In this document: positions 39,909 through 48,049 of the stretch, piece after piece
Layout: each line of letters opens with the position of its first letter
Position numbering within the stretch: the first letter of the stretch is position 1
DNA from: Gilliamella sp. wkB308
GTDB lineage: Bacteria; Pseudomonadota; Gammaproteobacteria; Enterobacterales; Orbaceae
NCBI RefSeq assembly: GCF_001690185.1
Contig: NZ_LZGN01000034.1
Span: 186,001-250,000, forward strand
Reading direction: 5' to 3'
Length of the DNA: 64,000 nt
Made by a program: the position numbers and the translations under genes
Notes under the pieces: model-generated
Told to the model about the DNA's origin: nothing
The model's input: the letters and a program-made list of their open reading frames with translations, nothing else
Databases searched by the model: none

Positions 39909-41882
39909 ATGGAAAATTTAGCTATCTCAAAAATTATGTTTGTATTGAGCTTAACTTGTTTACCCTTGATAAGTTTTGCAAACGAACCGCTTAAACAGCA
40001 AGGTAAAACAACACTGTATCAACGCGTATTAAGTACACCAACGTGCGAGTTAAAAAAAGATATAAGCGAGGTTGCAGGACAACAAGTTCCTGCATTTTCT
40101 CGCTACTATGTTTATGAACGTAAAAATCAAAATAACCAAGAATGGTTAAGTGTTGGGCCTGATTCCTATGGAAAAACGATAGGTTGGATTAATGGCTCCT
40201 GCGCAATTGAATGGAATATGCAAATGACCTTGGTTTTTACTAATCCGGTTGAACGTGATCCTTTGCTATTTTTTAAAGATAAAGATTCACTCACGGCAAT
40301 TGTTGATTCTGAACATCCAGAAACATTATTAAAACCCATTCGTGAGGCATTAAACGTTAACAAAACCTCGTCGAAAGTGATAGCTCAAGAGCCGGCGGAA
40401 TTTGTTGATTTTAAAAATAACTTCTATTTATTGCCTATTTTACAAGGTGAAGAAGTCATGAACGGACAAGGGTTTTATGAGCGTATATTAGAAGTCGCCT
40501 CTGTCAGTAAACAAGATAAATTAGTGGCAACAACTCAGAACGTTAAGTCATCCACTACCACTCAAAAAACAGATGATAGCACTAATCAAGTTGCCCCTTT
40601 TAAAGCGGCAATTGTGTTTGTAATCGACTCAACCATTTCTATGGATCCGTATATTTCAAGAACCAAAGAGGCTGTTGAACGCGTTTATCAGCATATTGAA
40701 AAAGAGAATTTACAAGATCAAGTTAAATTTGGCTTGGTGTCATTTCGATCAAGTTTAACAGCATCAGATAAACTTGAATTTGTCACAAAAGTTTTTGCCG
40801 ATCCAAACCAAGTGAAAAATCGTGAAGATTTTAAAAAACTCAGTGCATCACTTAAACAAGCTTCGGTATCGACGGCTTATTTTGCCGAAGATTCATTTGC
40901 AGGAGTAGCGCAAGCTTTAAATGATATTAATTGGAACAGTTTTGGTGCGCGTTATATGATTCTTATTACCGATGCAAGTGCAATTCCAGGGGATGATAAA
41001 CTTTCAAGCACTGGTATGGATGCCCCCCAATTAAGGCTCGAAGCACAGCATAAAGGGGTTGCGATTTATGCATTACATTTAAAAACGGCAAGTGGCGAAA
41101 AAGATCACCAAATTGCTGCGACGCAGTATTCTGATTTAACTTACAATGATTTTATTCATAAATCACTTTACTACCCTGTTAATGCCGGTAATGTGAATGA
41201 GTTTGGTCAAAAAGTTGATTCGTTAGCCAAAGCCTTAGCCGAGCAAGTGAAACTCGCTTATAAAGGTGAAGCGTCAATAGGTAATGCGATTAATGCTAAA
41301 GATAGTAATGCTGATATGTTAAATGATGCATTATTATTGGGTAAAGCAATGCAGTTGGCTTATTTAGGTGAAACGAATGGGTCTAAAGCGCCTTCGGTCT
41401 TCAAAGCGTGGATTGCTGATAAAGATTTTATTAAACCGACTATTCCAACAGCTGAACCTCGAATTTTATTAACTAAATCTCAATTAAGTGATTTAAGCGA
41501 TATTGTTAGTAAAATCGCCAATGCAGCAAATGACGGATTAATTTCTGCCGATGATATGTTTTCACAGTTGCGATCGGTTGCTGCTGCTATGGGGCAAGAT
41601 CCAAGTAAATTAAAATCGAACGCAGTCACAAAAATTGCCGATTTGGGGTTACTTGGGGAATATTTGGATAATATCCCTTATAAAAGTGATGTAACCGGGT
41701 TGGATCAAGAGACGTGGAAAAGTATGAGTGGTCTTGAGCAGGAAAAATTTATTCGTAATTTAAATAGTAAAATTCGTTATTATCAGAAATGTAATGCGGA
41801 TGTTGATCGTTGGATTTCATTAGCGGAAGGTAGTGATCCTCGTGAAAATGTTTATCCTATTCCTTTAGAGATGTTACCGTAA
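39909..41882 (+). CDS. Exported SH3-like/vWA domain protein, PpkA periplasmic-domain-like
   Basis: A 657-residue protein with a signal peptide (cleavage near ISFANEP), an SH3-like beta domain (about 30-100) beginning TLYQRVLSTPTCELKKD, a long Thr/Ser linker, and a vWA domain (about 230-430) whose metal-ion-dependent adhesion motif is D240-S-T-I-S. A helical C-terminal region follows. The SH3-like plus vWA combination resembles the periplasmic half of PpkA, the type VI secretion threonine kinase, as I recall that family; here no kinase domain or membrane helix follows the signal peptide. It would be periplasmic. It sits 6 bases before the ABC ATPase gene and is in the same operon as the Tag-like genes. 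Confidence 0.72.
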   Translation: MENLAISKIMFVLSLTCLPLISFANEPLKQQGKTTLYQRVLSTPTCELKKDISEVAGQQVPAFSRYYVYERKNQNNQEWLSVGPDSYGKTIGWINGSCAIEWNMQMTLVFTNPVERDPLLFFKDKDSLTAIVDSEHPETLLKPIREALNVNKTSSKVIAQEPAEFVDFKNNFYLLPILQGEEVMNGQGFYERILEVASVSKQDKLVATTQNVKSSTTTQKTDDSTNQVAPFKAAIVFVIDSTISMDPYISRTKEAVERVYQHIEKENLQDQVKFGLVSFRSSLTASDKLEFVTKVFADPNQVKNREDFKKLSASLKQASVSTAYFAEDSFAGVAQALNDINWNSFGARYMILITDASAIPGDDKLSSTGMDAPQLRLEAQHKGVAIYALHLKTASGEKDHQIAATQYSDLTYNDFIHKSLYYPVNAGNVNEFGQKVDSLAKALAEQVKLAYKGEASIGNAINAKDSNADMLNDALLLGKAMQLAYLGETNGSKAPSVFKAWIADKDFIKPTIPTAEPRILLTKSQLSDLSDIVSKIANAANDGLISADDMFSQLRSVAAAMGQDPSKLKSNAVTKIADLGLLGEYLDNIPYKSDVTGLDQETWKSMSGLEQEKFIRNLNSKIRYYQKCNADVDRWISLAEGSDPRENVYPIPLEMLP

Positions 41883-41887
41883 AACAG

Positions 41888-42604
41888 ATGTTAACGATAA
41901 AAAAACTTGCCATCACGCGCTCAACCGGTAAATCTTTTTTTAGTGTTAACCTACCTGCGCTGACCGTTAAAGCGGGTGAGGTGGTTATTATTCGAGGTGA
42001 TAGCGGATCAGGTAAAAGCACGTTACTTGAAATGATAGGTATGATCCTAAAGCCTGACCATATAGGTTGCTACAATCTTACTTTGGGTAATGATGACGTT
42101 GATATTGCTCAACTAATCCAACACGATAAACTGGATAAGTTAGCAGATATGCGTGCAAATTATTTAGGTTTTATGTTGCAAACCGGCGGATTATTACCTT
42201 TTTTAACGGTGCGTGATAATATCTTACTTTCACTCAATGTGTTACAAAAAAAACTTGATAAACATCGACTTGATTATTTAGTACAAAAGTTGAGTATTTC
42301 ACACTTGCTAAGTAAATATCCTAAACAACTCTCGATTGGTGAAAGACAGCGAGCTTCTTTTATTCGTTCAATTATTCATAAACCTGCACTATTACTAGCT
42401 GATGAACCGACTTCAGCACTTGATCCTTATAATGCTAGTTTATTATTTGATTTGATTATTGAGCAAGCTCAGCAGGATAATATTGCTGCCTTGATTGTGA
42501 CCCATGATTGGCAACGTATTGCTGATAAAGGAATATTTACTTTAACATCTCAAATTACCTCTTCCCATTCATCCGAATTTTTACCCTTACAAGATGAGGT
42601 ATAA
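41888..42604 (+). CDS. ABC transporter ATPase, LolD/TagT-like
   Basis: A 238-residue ATPase with Walker A GDSGSGKST (37-45), signature LSIGERQRA (148-156, a variant of LSGGQ) and Walker B LLLADEPTSALDP (about 166-178), followed by a His switch in IVTHDW. The small size and LSxGExQR-type signature place it with LolD/MacB-like ATPases that pair with FtsX-type permeases and do mechanical work on envelope proteins rather than import. The neighbouring permease, FGE-like protein and lipoprotein make TagT of the TagTSRQ module the best analogy. It begins 5 bases after the vWA gene ends and 3 bases before the permease gene. Confidence 0.85.
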   Translation: MLTIKKLAITRSTGKSFFSVNLPALTVKAGEVVIIRGDSGSGKSTLLEMIGMILKPDHIGCYNLTLGNDDVDIAQLIQHDKLDKLADMRANYLGFMLQTGGLLPFLTVRDNILLSLNVLQKKLDKHRLDYLVQKLSISHLLSKYPKQLSIGERQRASFIRSIIHKPALLLADEPTSALDPYNASLLFDLIIEQAQQDNIAALIVTHDWQRIADKGIFTLTSQITSSHSSEFLPLQDEV

Positions 42605-42607
42605 GCG

Positions 42608-43831
42608 ATGATCAGATTATTATCTAAATGGCGGCTTATTACTCGGTTATCTTTGTCGGATTTATGGTACGACAAGAAGGTCTCATTTTGTATTATCGCA
42701 TCGGTGATCTCGGTAATTACCCCACTTTTGCTACTCTTTAGCTTAAAATATGGTGTTGTTTCACAGCTTCGCCAGCAGTTACTTAATGATCCGCAAAATT
42801 TAGAAGTTAAAATTGTGGGTAATTTACAGTTAGATCAGTCAATGTTTGAATGGATTGCCCAGCAACCTGAAACCGCGTTTGTAATTCCGTTGACACGTTC
42901 TCTTAATACTCAAGCTGATTTAATGAAAGATAATCGTCATTTTGTTAATAATGCTGAAATTATTCCGACAGCTAAAGGGGATCCGATAACCCAAAGTTTA
43001 CCGCTCCTGCATCATAAACAACAGATTTTAATATCTGCTTTAGCCGCAGAAAAAATGCAGGCAAATGTTGGTGATAAAGTAAAAATGGTCGTGACAAGGC
43101 AACTTGATGGCAAACTGGAAAAAGGTATAGTCGAGTTAGAGATCATCGGAGTGATTCCCGAAATTTATTATAGTCGAGCTGCTGCATTTGTGTCTTTAGC
43201 GCTTCTAATTGATATGGAACATTTTTATGACGGTTATCAAATAAATATTTTTCAATTAACCACAGGGCTTGTTAATCCACCAGAACATAACTCATTTGCC
43301 AGAGCACGTATTTATGCAAGGTCACTTGATGATGTAGCGCCTTTGTCTTATAAACTACGTCAACAAAATATTGAAACACGTACTCAAGCTAATGCTATAG
43401 AAAATATGCAAGCGATAGATCGGGTTCTCAATTTTATATTTAGTGTCATCGCAATAACGGCTGTATTAGGGTGTATTTTATCTTTTACAGGATCATTTTT
43501 ATCTAATATTGAACGTAAACGTAAAGATATCGCTTTGATGCGATTACTTGGATTTAAATCTAAAGGAATTATGCTGTATTTAATGACTCAAGCCATGATG
43601 CTAAGTTGTTTGGCATTTATCATTTCTTGCCTACTTTTTTTATTTGGCAATTATGCCTTTAATTTTGTGTTAGGTAAAAATTTAGTTTCACATCCAGTAG
43701 TTAGCCAATTACAATTTTATCATTTTATAATCGCATTTTTACTTACTTTATTGATATCAGCTATTGTAGTAACGGTAGGAGGTCGACGTGCTGTTAAGAT
43801 TCAGCCAGCAGAAAGCTTGCGCGAAGTATAA
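42608..43831 (+). CDS. FtsX-fold ABC permease, TagS/LolC-like
   Basis: A 407-residue inner-membrane protein with one helix near 25-47, a large periplasmic domain (about 50-265), and three C-terminal helices (about 275-300, 325-350, 372-395), the LolC/E-MacB topology. The C-terminal half has FLSNIERKRKDIALMRLLG, the typical FtsX-type cytoplasmic coupling segment. The cognate ATPase is encoded immediately upstream. The end overlaps the start of the FGE-like gene by 44 bases in another frame, which couples their translation. The combination with that gene and the lipoproteins suggests a TagS-like role in transmitting periplasmic signals, not lipoprotein release; this is an inference. Confidence 0.82.
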   Translation: MIRLLSKWRLITRLSLSDLWYDKKVSFCIIASVISVITPLLLLFSLKYGVVSQLRQQLLNDPQNLEVKIVGNLQLDQSMFEWIAQQPETAFVIPLTRSLNTQADLMKDNRHFVNNAEIIPTAKGDPITQSLPLLHHKQQILISALAAEKMQANVGDKVKMVVTRQLDGKLEKGIVELEIIGVIPEIYYSRAAAFVSLALLIDMEHFYDGYQINIFQLTTGLVNPPEHNSFARARIYARSLDDVAPLSYKLRQQNIETRTQANAIENMQAIDRVLNFIFSVIAITAVLGCILSFTGSFLSNIERKRKDIALMRLLGFKSKGIMLYLMTQAMMLSCLAFIISCLLFLFGNYAFNFVLGKNLVSHPVVSQLQFYHFIIAFLLTLLISAIVVTVGGRRAVKIQPAESLREV

Positions 43832-45395
43832 TTATAAAAAATGGCATTATTGGGGACTAATCTTAAGTTTTATCCCTTTATGCAGTTATGCTGAGCCTTG
43901 GGATAATAAGTTTTATAATCCTAAACCTGCAAGTGATGATGTGATTTTGCCGATGCCTTGTGATGGGCGTCTGGTGATGAAAAAGGTATTTACGCCTACC
44001 AATAAACCACTTGAGGATGTAAAAGTGATTTTAGGCAGTAACCAAAAAGAGTTGGGCTTTGCTGAATACGCAACACCTAATTATATTTCTGGTAGCTTTT
44101 CAAATGAAAACGAAGAAAGGTATTATTTAATCGGTAAATATGAAATTACAGCTCTACAATATCAAGCGGTGATGAATGGTACTTGTCCAACGGCTAAAGT
44201 AAATTTGCTTTTCCCTGTTACCAATATTAGTTGGTTTGATGCTATAGCATTTAGTAATAAATATAACCAATGGTTACTGGAAAACCAATCTCAATTAAAA
44301 GCGATGCCAAAAGGCTATGTACGTTTGCCAACGAATACCGAATGGGAGTACGCGGCAAGGGGTGGCATGAAAGTCACTGAATCTGAATTTCGTGAAACAG
44401 TTTTTCCTATTACGGGTGGTTTGGAAAATTATGCTTGGTTTTCAGGGGCAAAGTCTGCCAATGGAAAATTACAACTTATTGGTCGGTTAGCACCTAATCC
44501 ACTGGATCTTTATGATATTTTAGGTAATGCCAGTGAAATGATGTTTGATTCGTTTAGAATGAATAAATTAGATCGTTATCATGGTCAACAAGGAGGCATG
44601 ATTATTCGTGGCGGTAGTTATTTAACGCCTGAATCTTCAATATCAACTGCCTTTCGTAGTGAAAAGCCTTACTATGATAATAAAGGTGCTTATCAAAGCA
44701 AAGATGTTGGATTTCGTTTAGTGTATACCACCGAAGTTATGCACTCTAAAGATTCGATTAAAGAATTAGAAAAACAGTGGAACGAACTAGGTAATGAAGT
44801 CGAATCGTCAAATGATAACAATGTGGTGAATGAACTGGAAAAAATTACTAAACAAGTTGAAGACGAAAAAACTAAAAAGGAGTTAAATCAACTTAATCTG
44901 CTGTTACGAAGTGCGAACCAGTCACGGGATGAGCAGCGAGATCGTTCCATTCAATCCGCCTTACAATTGGGGGCTTTTTTATGTGCAAATGTCTCTGATC
45001 TCAACGATAAATATGAATATAATAATAATTTATATAATACGATGATCAATGAAATTTGTGATGCTAGTGACTCAAGTGAGTTAGAGAGTACAGATATGTG
45101 TTCTAAAACAAAGCTAAATAATTTAAATCAAGTTGTCATTGATTCAAGAAATGCACGCAATTTTATATTAAAATATTATGCAGATACCATTGTTAGCACT
45201 GCATCAAATTACGAAAAAAATACAATTAATGAACAAGCTAAAGCAACACAATTTATTTTACAAAGTAGTGGAAAGGCAAATATGAGCGATTATTTAAAGC
45301 TCTATTTAAAACATATCAATCAATACATTGTATCGGGTAAAATAGAACAATCAGTTTGGTTACAAACCTGCAATGAAATAAAAGGAAGGAAATAA
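43788..45395 (+). CDS. Exported FGE/SUMF1-like protein without catalytic cysteines, TagR-like
   Basis: A 535-residue protein. The start is GTG at 43788, preceded by a strong Shine-Dalgarno (AGGAGGT), both inside the end of the permease gene. A signal sequence (WGLILSFIPLCSYAEP) leads to a formylglycine-generating-enzyme fold at about 95-318, with IGKYEITALQYQAVMNG, LPTNTEWEYAARGG and LGNASEMMFDSF. In the catalytic stretch, RGGSYLTPESS (274-284), the cysteines of true FGE are absent, so this is likely a binding or scaffold version. A helical, Glu/Lys-rich tail (about 320-535) has no FGE counterpart. TagR of the type VI threonine-phosphorylation pathway is also a periplasmic FGE-fold protein beside TagTS. 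Its stop overlaps the next gene (TAATG). Confidence 0.8.
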   Translation: MLLRFSQQKACAKYNYKKWHYWGLILSFIPLCSYAEPWDNKFYNPKPASDDVILPMPCDGRLVMKKVFTPTNKPLEDVKVILGSNQKELGFAEYATPNYISGSFSNENEERYYLIGKYEITALQYQAVMNGTCPTAKVNLLFPVTNISWFDAIAFSNKYNQWLLENQSQLKAMPKGYVRLPTNTEWEYAARGGMKVTESEFRETVFPITGGLENYAWFSGAKSANGKLQLIGRLAPNPLDLYDILGNASEMMFDSFRMNKLDRYHGQQGGMIIRGGSYLTPESSISTAFRSEKPYYDNKGAYQSKDVGFRLVYTTEVMHSKDSIKELEKQWNELGNEVESSNDNNVVNELEKITKQVEDEKTKKELNQLNLLLRSANQSRDEQRDRSIQSALQLGAFLCANVSDLNDKYEYNNNLYNTMINEICDASDSSELESTDMCSKTKLNNLNQVVIDSRNARNFILKYYADTIVSTASNYEKNTINEQAKATQFILQSSGKANMSDYLKLYLKHINQYIVSGKIEQSVWLQTCNEIKGRK

Positions 45396-46081
45396 TGAAA
45401 AAAATAGTCGTTATAATCACATTATGTTTATCTGTTGTCTTATCTGGATGTCAATCATCAGGGTGGAGAACTAAAGACGTTGATCCGGCATTAACCAATA
45501 GTAATACATCTCAATTTTTTAGTAAATCAGCTTGGCAATCGTGTGTCGTTGGTGCTGGATTTTCTGGACTTAGTTGTATTTTGGTTGGTGGAAAACCAGG
45601 TGTTTGTCTGGCTACGGCAGCAGTAGGGTGTGGTGTATTAATGGGTGCTAATTACTATCTTGATTCTAAGCGTGCTGAGTATGCAGATGAAGAAATGCGC
45701 ATTGATGCTTATATTTATGATATTCAGCAAAATAATATGGAAGTACAAGCTGTTACTCAAAATGCGCAAGCTGTGTTGGATAAAAATTTAGCAACATTAA
45801 AAGTGTTAAATAATCAGATTGAAAATAAAACGTTGAGTAAAAGACAGGTTAAAAATGAGTTGAAGCAAATCGATGCAAATATTGCTTACTTAACTGACAA
45901 ATTAGATCGTATGAAAGGCATTGAAAGTGATTGGGTTATGCTTTCTGCAAGGGAAAAACAATCAGGGATTAATATGTCAAAATTAGATAAACAAATTAAT
46001 CAGCTTCATAAACAGATAGCGTTACTTGAAAAACAAATTAATGTGGTGAGTCAACAACGTTCAGCAGTACAGGTGAGTTAA
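45395..46081 (+). CDS. Lipoprotein with glycine-rich hairpin and coiled coil, TagQ-like position
   Basis: A 228-residue protein with an N-terminal signal and lipobox (VVLSGC, Cys19). Residues 45-90 form a hydrophobic, Gly/Cys-rich stretch that could be two short helices inserting in a membrane. Residues 95-225 are a long alpha-helical coiled coil rich in Lys/Gln/Asn/Leu. The +2 residue after the lipid Cys is Gln, so outer-membrane sorting is likely. In the analogous Tag module the ABC/FGE genes are accompanied by the outer-membrane lipoprotein TagQ; the resemblance here is positional, not from sequence. The ATG overlaps the previous stop codon. Confidence 0.65.
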   Translation: MKKIVVIITLCLSVVLSGCQSSGWRTKDVDPALTNSNTSQFFSKSAWQSCVVGAGFSGLSCILVGGKPGVCLATAAVGCGVLMGANYYLDSKRAEYADEEMRIDAYIYDIQQNNMEVQAVTQNAQAVLDKNLATLKVLNNQIENKTLSKRQVKNELKQIDANIAYLTDKLDRMKGIESDWVMLSAREKQSGINMSKLDKQINQLHKQIALLEKQINVVSQQRSAVQVS

Positions 46082-46566
46082 TGATGAAAAAAAGATACTT
46101 TATATTATTCAGCCCTATTTTGTTGTTAATGGGCTGTTCAACCACATCCGAACAGTGTGATCCAACGAATACGGATATCGGTTTTTTTGATAAGATAAGT
46201 TGTCATTATTCTGGCAACTATCAAGCCCGAATTGATCAAAAACAGCAAATTTTAGAAGATGAAAAAAAGGCAAATCAACAATTTAAAGCGATCTATGCCA
46301 ATATAGAAAGACAGAAAAATGACACCGCCTTAAGTATTAAGCAAAAGCAAGCACAACAACAAAAATTGAAAGATGATTTAACGAGTTTGACCAACGAAAT
46401 TAAAGAAAAAGCGAAAGATCGAGCAGACTTGCAAGCACAAGTCGATGATATTGAAAAACAACTTAAGCAAGTGAATAATTCAAATTCATCAGAAATTGAA
46501 AAGAAAGTTGAGTTAGATAAATTAAATAAAAAACTTCAACAATTACAGAAAGCTTTGAATATCTAA
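46081..46566 (+). CDS. Small coiled-coil lipoprotein
   Basis: A 161-residue protein with a signal and lipobox (LLLMGC, Cys20) followed by STT and then a nearly continuous coiled coil (about 55-160) rich in Lys, Gln and Asp, including KQAQQQKLKDDL and QVDDIEKQLKQVN. The general plan is similar to the preceding lipoprotein, without its Gly-rich stretch. Such proteins often act as periplasmic spacers between an outer-membrane anchor and inner-membrane partners. The start codon overlaps the previous stop (TAATG), so the two lipoproteins are translated together. I recognise no named family. Confidence 0.65.
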   Translation: MMKKRYFILFSPILLLMGCSTTSEQCDPTNTDIGFFDKISCHYSGNYQARIDQKQQILEDEKKANQQFKAIYANIERQKNDTALSIKQKQAQQQKLKDDLTSLTNEIKEKAKDRADLQAQVDDIEKQLKQVNNSNSSEIEKKVELDKLNKKLQQLQKALNI

Positions 46567-46631
46567 ATTTGCGTATTCATTAAATCAATAGTTAGCAAAA
46601 GCGATGTTTAACATAAGGAAACAAATTAGCA

Positions 46632-47945
46632 ATGCAACGTATAACCAGAATGTTATTTGATCCTAATGATTTAGATAAAATCTCGTTATTCGATCAATAT
46701 AATTCAGTTTTACAATTGTTAAAGCCTAATGTTAGCGAACGTAGTTTTTCGATTTTAGCAATACCGAGATTAATTGAAGGCGATCATTATCTTGGTTGGT
46801 ATACGCATCTTGAAGGTCAACCCGTTGCCATTGAAGATATTATTAATGAAGCAGATAAAAAGCAGATTGAAAAAACACTTCAAACACGTTTAAATGATAT
46901 TGAAAATACTACCAAAATCAAATCATTAACGGAAGAACAACAAACGCTTCTTTCTGCTTGGTTACCGAGAATGAGAAGTTTAGGTAATGTGATTTATGTC
47001 ATTAATAATGAACCTGTGATCGTTCATGATTTTGATGAGCCAATCCTTACTAATGAAGTGGCTCCAGCCCTTCCTGTCAAGACAACAAAATCATTTTGGC
47101 GTAGGTGGTGGTTTTTGACCTTAGCACTTGCTTTTGTCGGGTTACTTGGATATCTATATTATTTATATACAAAAGATAAAGCCCCCGTACCTATTGCTGA
47201 ACTATTACCACCAACGACCTCGAACAATTCCACTTCTGAAGTAATTAGCTGTATTTCACAGGAAGAAATACAAAAAAACGAGCAAACCTCTAAAATGGTG
47301 ATGATATTTGATAACTCCGCTTCGATGTACTTAACGCTTACTGAACCTCAAGCAGAAATTGAAAAATATTTGTCAAATGGGATTGATCGTCTTACTTTCG
47401 AAGAAGCCAAGCAATATGAAGAAAGAATGACCCGATTACCGAATCGACTATCGAGTAGTAAGCAGGTTGCGTTATCCAGTATTGATAAAATACAACCTAA
47501 TATCAATATTGCTCTTGTCACGTTAAATAGTTGTCCTGTCGCAAAGGCATCTGCATTTTATCATTTTGATAATAGAGAAAAATTGAAGAATGAAATTAAT
47601 CGTTTAACGCCATTAGAATACGATAGTGCGACTCCGTTATATAGTGGTGTAAAGCAAGCCAGTTCAATGCTTGATGGCGTAAATCATGATGATTATATTT
47701 TAATTATCAGTGATGGTGACGATAATTGTTCGGAAGATAATATTTGTACTTTAGCCAATGAAATTGCCAACCAACAACCACGTTTAAAAATAAATATAGT
47801 GGACATTGTGGGACAGCATAAGATTGATTGTTTAGCGGATAAAACGGGTGGAAAGGTTTATATTGCTAACAATGTCACCGAGCTTGTTGAACAGATGAAT
47901 AAAGCGGTTTCTGATATGAATATCAGTAAACCTTTGTGTGAATAA
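46632..47945 (+). CDS. SrfA-like N-domain + transmembrane + periplasmic vWA protein (paralog 1)
   Basis: A 437-residue protein. Residues 1-150 resemble the SrfA N-terminal domain: FSILAIPRLIEGDHYLGWYT matches SrfA YLAIPQRNDQGNRVDWYIPF in pattern, and VIYVINNEPVIVHDFDEP matches IYIVNGKPVITFWGF. After a Trp/Arg boundary (FWRRWW) comes one transmembrane helix (about 159-179), then a short linker and a vWA domain whose MIDAS is D227-N-S-A-S231, with further motif ISDGDDNC. Several cysteines in the periplasmic half are shared with the next gene and probably form disulfides. Shine-Dalgarno AAGG precedes the ATG. It lies 65 bases after the lipoprotein gene and may be co-transcribed with it. Confidence 0.75.
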   Translation: MQRITRMLFDPNDLDKISLFDQYNSVLQLLKPNVSERSFSILAIPRLIEGDHYLGWYTHLEGQPVAIEDIINEADKKQIEKTLQTRLNDIENTTKIKSLTEEQQTLLSAWLPRMRSLGNVIYVINNEPVIVHDFDEPILTNEVAPALPVKTTKSFWRRWWFLTLALAFVGLLGYLYYLYTKDKAPVPIAELLPPTTSNNSTSEVISCISQEEIQKNEQTSKMVMIFDNSASMYLTLTEPQAEIEKYLSNGIDRLTFEEAKQYEERMTRLPNRLSSSKQVALSSIDKIQPNINIALVTLNSCPVAKASAFYHFDNREKLKNEINRLTPLEYDSATPLYSGVKQASSMLDGVNHDDYILIISDGDDNCSEDNICTLANEIANQQPRLKINIVDIVGQHKIDCLADKTGGKVYIANNVTELVEQMNKAVSDMNISKPLCE

Positions 47946-48049
47946 GTAGCATTCGAATAGGATATTATTCAGTGATGATCTTTACTATTTGGATGTTCAT
48001 GTTGAAGCTGAGGTAAAATTAGAATGATCAGTAAGGAAGTTAATTTATC

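Noticed and set aside
41888-43831. Lipoprotein-release system LolCDE or MacB efflux
   Set aside because: There is a single permease, no MacA-like adaptor in the operon, and the neighbours are FGE-like and vWA proteins, so the Tag-like sensory reading fits better.
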